Source: Alphaproteobacteria bacterium (lineage in GTDB: Bacteria > Pseudomonadota > Alphaproteobacteria > Micropepsales > Micropepsaceae). Taken from it: a stretch of 7,780 nt of DNA. Shown here in pieces: positions 6,491 through 7,780 of this stretch; the stretch's first letter is position 1; the number at the start of each line of letters is the position of its first letter. The translations under genes were made by a program, and so were the position numbers. The stretch lies in the NCBI GenBank assembly GCA_003246795.1, contig QKCS01000372.1:1-7780 (forward strand), in the 5' to 3' direction. The notes beneath the pieces are model-generated. The model worked only from the letters and a program-made list of their open reading frames with translations, did not search any database and had not been told where the DNA came from.

Positions 6491-6505
6491 GAACAAAATA
6501 GGAAC
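6491..6505 (-). promoter_or_regulatory. LexA (SOS) box of alphaproteobacterial type
   Basis: The sequence GAACAAAATAGGAAC is a direct repeat GAAC-N7-GAAC; read on the minus strand it is GTTC-N7-GTTC, the known LexA operator of Alphaproteobacteria (a direct repeat, not the palindrome of E. coli). It sits 25 nt before the imuA GTG start and beside a TTGACA element. The imuA-imuB-dnaE2 cassette is a classic LexA target, so site and gene content support each other. Repression in unstressed cells and induction after DNA damage are expected. Confidence 0.85.
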
Positions 6506-6519
6506 AACTTTCAACACTT

Positions 6520-6523
6520 GAGG
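6520..6523 (+). promoter_or_regulatory. Ribosome binding site of imuA
   Basis: GAGG lies 7 nt before the GTG at 6531 and supports this non-ATG start, which follows the LexA box closely enough to leave only a short leader. Confidence 0.6.
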
Positions 6524-6530
6524 TTGACCC

Positions 6531-7331
6531 GTGCCAAGCGCGTTGGCGGCGGAAGGCGTCGCATCCCTGAAACAGGCCATCGCGGCGATCGAGGCGGCCT
6601 ACCCCGGCAAGCGCCGCGACAGCGCCCGCGTCCACGTCGAAACGGGCGCGAGCGCGATCGACGAAACGCTGGGCGGCGGCCTCATGCGCGGCGCGATCCA
6701 TGAGCTTCTGCCGCGCACGGCGCAGGACCTGACCGCCGCCGCGGGTTTCGCCTTCGGCCTCGCCGCACGCGCCGGCCACCCCACCCAACACACGCTCTAC
6801 ATCCAGCACGATTTCACGCAGACCGAGATCGGCCGCCCCTATCTGCCGGGCCTGAAACTGTCGGGCTTCGACACTGCCTCGCTCATCTATCTCCACGTGC
6901 CGCGCGTCGAAGACGTCGTGTGGGCGATGGGCGAAGCGTTGAAGTGCCGCGGCTTCTCCGCCGTCATCGCCGAGTTTCCCGCCAACACCCGCGTGCTCGA
7001 TTTGACGATGACGCGCAGACTCGCGCTCGCCGCACAGGAAGGTCTGAACTTCGGACTAGTCCTGCGCCACGCAAGCGGCATCGAACCGAACGCCGCGACG
7101 ACGCGTTGGCAGATCGCCGCGGCGCCGAGCCTCCCCGATCGCTTCGGCGGCATCGGCGGTCCCAGTTTTCATCTCGACCTCGTGAAAAACCGCTTCGGCC
7201 CGTCGGGCCAATGGCGCGTTGAGTGGCAGTCCCATGAGCGTACATTCGCAATCGCGCCGCTATCTGGCGGTCTGGCTCGCCCATTTGCCGACCGACCGCA
7301 TCGAGCGCGGCCTTTCGCCAAGGCCGTCTAA
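6531..7331 (+). CDS. imuA: ImuA, SOS mutagenesis accessory protein (RecA/SulA-like fold)
   Basis: This 266-residue protein is the first gene of the LexA-controlled mutagenesis cassette. With ImuB and the error-prone polymerase DnaE2 it forms the ImuABC system, which copies past DNA lesions. It is related to the RecA core: VETGASAIDETLGGGLMRGAIHELL (37-60) corresponds to the RecA segment ending in LGGGLP-G, but the following PRTAQDLTAAAGF has no GxxxxGKT Walker A loop, so ATP binding is not expected. Other typical segments are HTLYIQHDF (87-95, end of a beta strand), the central ALKCRGFSAVIAEFP (136-150), RRLALAAQEGLNFGLVLRH (162-180) and the C-terminal WRVEW (228-232). The start is GTG 6531, with GAGG 7 nt upstream. 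The last 98 nt overlap imuB in another frame. Length is normal for the family. Confidence 0.92.
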   Translation: MPSALAAEGVASLKQAIAAIEAAYPGKRRDSARVHVETGASAIDETLGGGLMRGAIHELLPRTAQDLTAAAGFAFGLAARAGHPTQHTLYIQHDFTQTEIGRPYLPGLKLSGFDTASLIYLHVPRVEDVVWAMGEALKCRGFSAVIAEFPANTRVLDLTMTRRLALAAQEGLNFGLVLRHASGIEPNAATTRWQIAAAPSLPDRFGGIGGPSFHLDLVKNRFGPSGQWRVEWQSHERTFAIAPLSGGLARPFADRPHRARPFAKAV

Positions 7332-7780
7332 CCCGCGCGTCATCGTTCGCGAGGTGAAGAGCGCGCTTCGCCTCGCCACGATGAACAGGGCGGCGGAATC
7401 GCTCGGCCTCAAAGTGGGCCAGCCGCTCGCCGACGCGCGCGCGATGTATCCTTCGCTCGTCGTCGATCACGCCGACGACGCCGCAGATCAAAGCTTGGCT
7501 GAAGCGATCAACGACTGGCTCGGCCGCTACACGCCGCTCGTGGGTCTCACGCCACCCGACGGCATGATGCTCGACATCACCGGCTGCGCGCATCTCTTCG
7601 ACGGCGAGGACGACATGCGCAAGGACGTCGTCCGTCGCCTGCGCGCCCAGGGGTTCACCGCCCGCGCCGCCGTCGCCGGCACCGTGGGCGCCGCCTGGGC
7701 CCATGCGCGCTTCGGCAAAGCCAGCGTCGTCGCCGATGCCGATCTGCGCGAGACGCTGTTGCCGCTGCCCTTGGCCGCCC
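7234..7780 (+). CDS. imuB: ImuB, inactive Y-family polymerase homologue, 3'-truncated by the window
   Basis: The visible 182 residues start at ATG 7234 (MSVHSQSRRYLAVWLAHLPTD) and run off the window end. ImuB is a Y-family DNA polymerase relative that acts as an adaptor, linking DnaE2 and ImuA to the beta clamp at stalled forks. The family-specific RRYLAVWL starts at residue 8, so the start must lie inside imuA; no later start would keep it. Then come LRLATMNRAAESLGLKVGQPLADARAMYP (45-73), the fingers-like segment, and TPPDGMMLDITGCAHLF (106-122), equivalent to the SxDEAYLD catalytic strand of Pol IV. The first catalytic Asp (DMDxFFA in Pol IV) is replaced within LAVWLAH and the DE pair by PD-G, as expected for a non-catalytic ImuB. 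The clamp-binding motif and C-terminal domain lie beyond the window. It is translated from the imuA mRNA, probably by coupling. Confidence 0.93.
   Translation, partial: MSVHSQSRRYLAVWLAHLPTDRIERGLSPRPSNPRVIVREVKSALRLATMNRAAESLGLKVGQPLADARAMYPSLVVDHADDAADQSLAEAINDWLGRYTPLVGLTPPDGMMLDITGCAHLFDGEDDMRKDVVRRLRAQGFTARAAVAGTVGAAWAHARFGKASVVADADLRETLLPLPLAA

Noticed and set aside
5749..6507. 252-residue open frame on the minus strand
   Set aside because: It is antisense to the Sel1-repeat gene, which has convincing repeats and a signal peptide.
6964..7704. 246-residue open frame on the minus strand
   Set aside because: It is antisense to imuA and imuB, both of which are unmistakable.

Overview
The window is GC-rich, gene-dense chromosomal DNA from an alphaproteobacterium. 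Three things support this: codon third positions are strongly G/C; an imuA-imuB mutagenesis operon is preceded by a GAAC-N7-GAAC direct repeat, which is the alphaproteobacterial LexA box read on this strand; and the recognisable proteins look alphaproteobacterial. I cannot name a genus from sequence alone. There are no tRNA or rRNA genes, CRISPR arrays, insertion sequences or phage genes.

Left part (1-3107, + strand): a tight three-gene operon of poorly characterised proteins. A helical protein cut by the window edge comes first. A one-transmembrane DUF6384-like protein follows, joined by a TAATG stop/start overlap. The third is a long coiled-coil protein with a Gly/Lys/Phe-rich repeat tail, whose ATG directly follows the previous stop. 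The coupling suggests that the three products act together, probably at the inner membrane, but the function is unknown.

Middle part (3111-5757): a zinc-independent quinone-oxidoreductase-type dehydrogenase on the minus strand converges on the operon with a 3-nt gap. Divergent to it is an exported metal-dependent amidohydrolase. That gene is broken: an internal segment that should carry the first HxH metal motif is missing and the reading frame changes at the junction, so it is called a pseudogene (an assembly error is the alternative). Its stop codon overlaps the stop of a minus-strand arsC-type arsenate reductase, through one shared CTAG.

Right part (5758-7780, + strand): an exported Sel1-repeat protein is followed by a stem-loop with a T-run. 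A promoter-like TTGACA lies inside the loop of that structure. Next come the LexA box, imuA and the 5' part of imuB. imuA and imuB overlap by 98 nt and are expected to act in SOS-induced mutagenic translesion synthesis with DnaE2, whose gene would lie beyond the window if present.

No clearly new defence or mobile system was found. The items most worth following are the uncharacterised operon, the broken amidohydrolase and the architecture of the SOS promoter.
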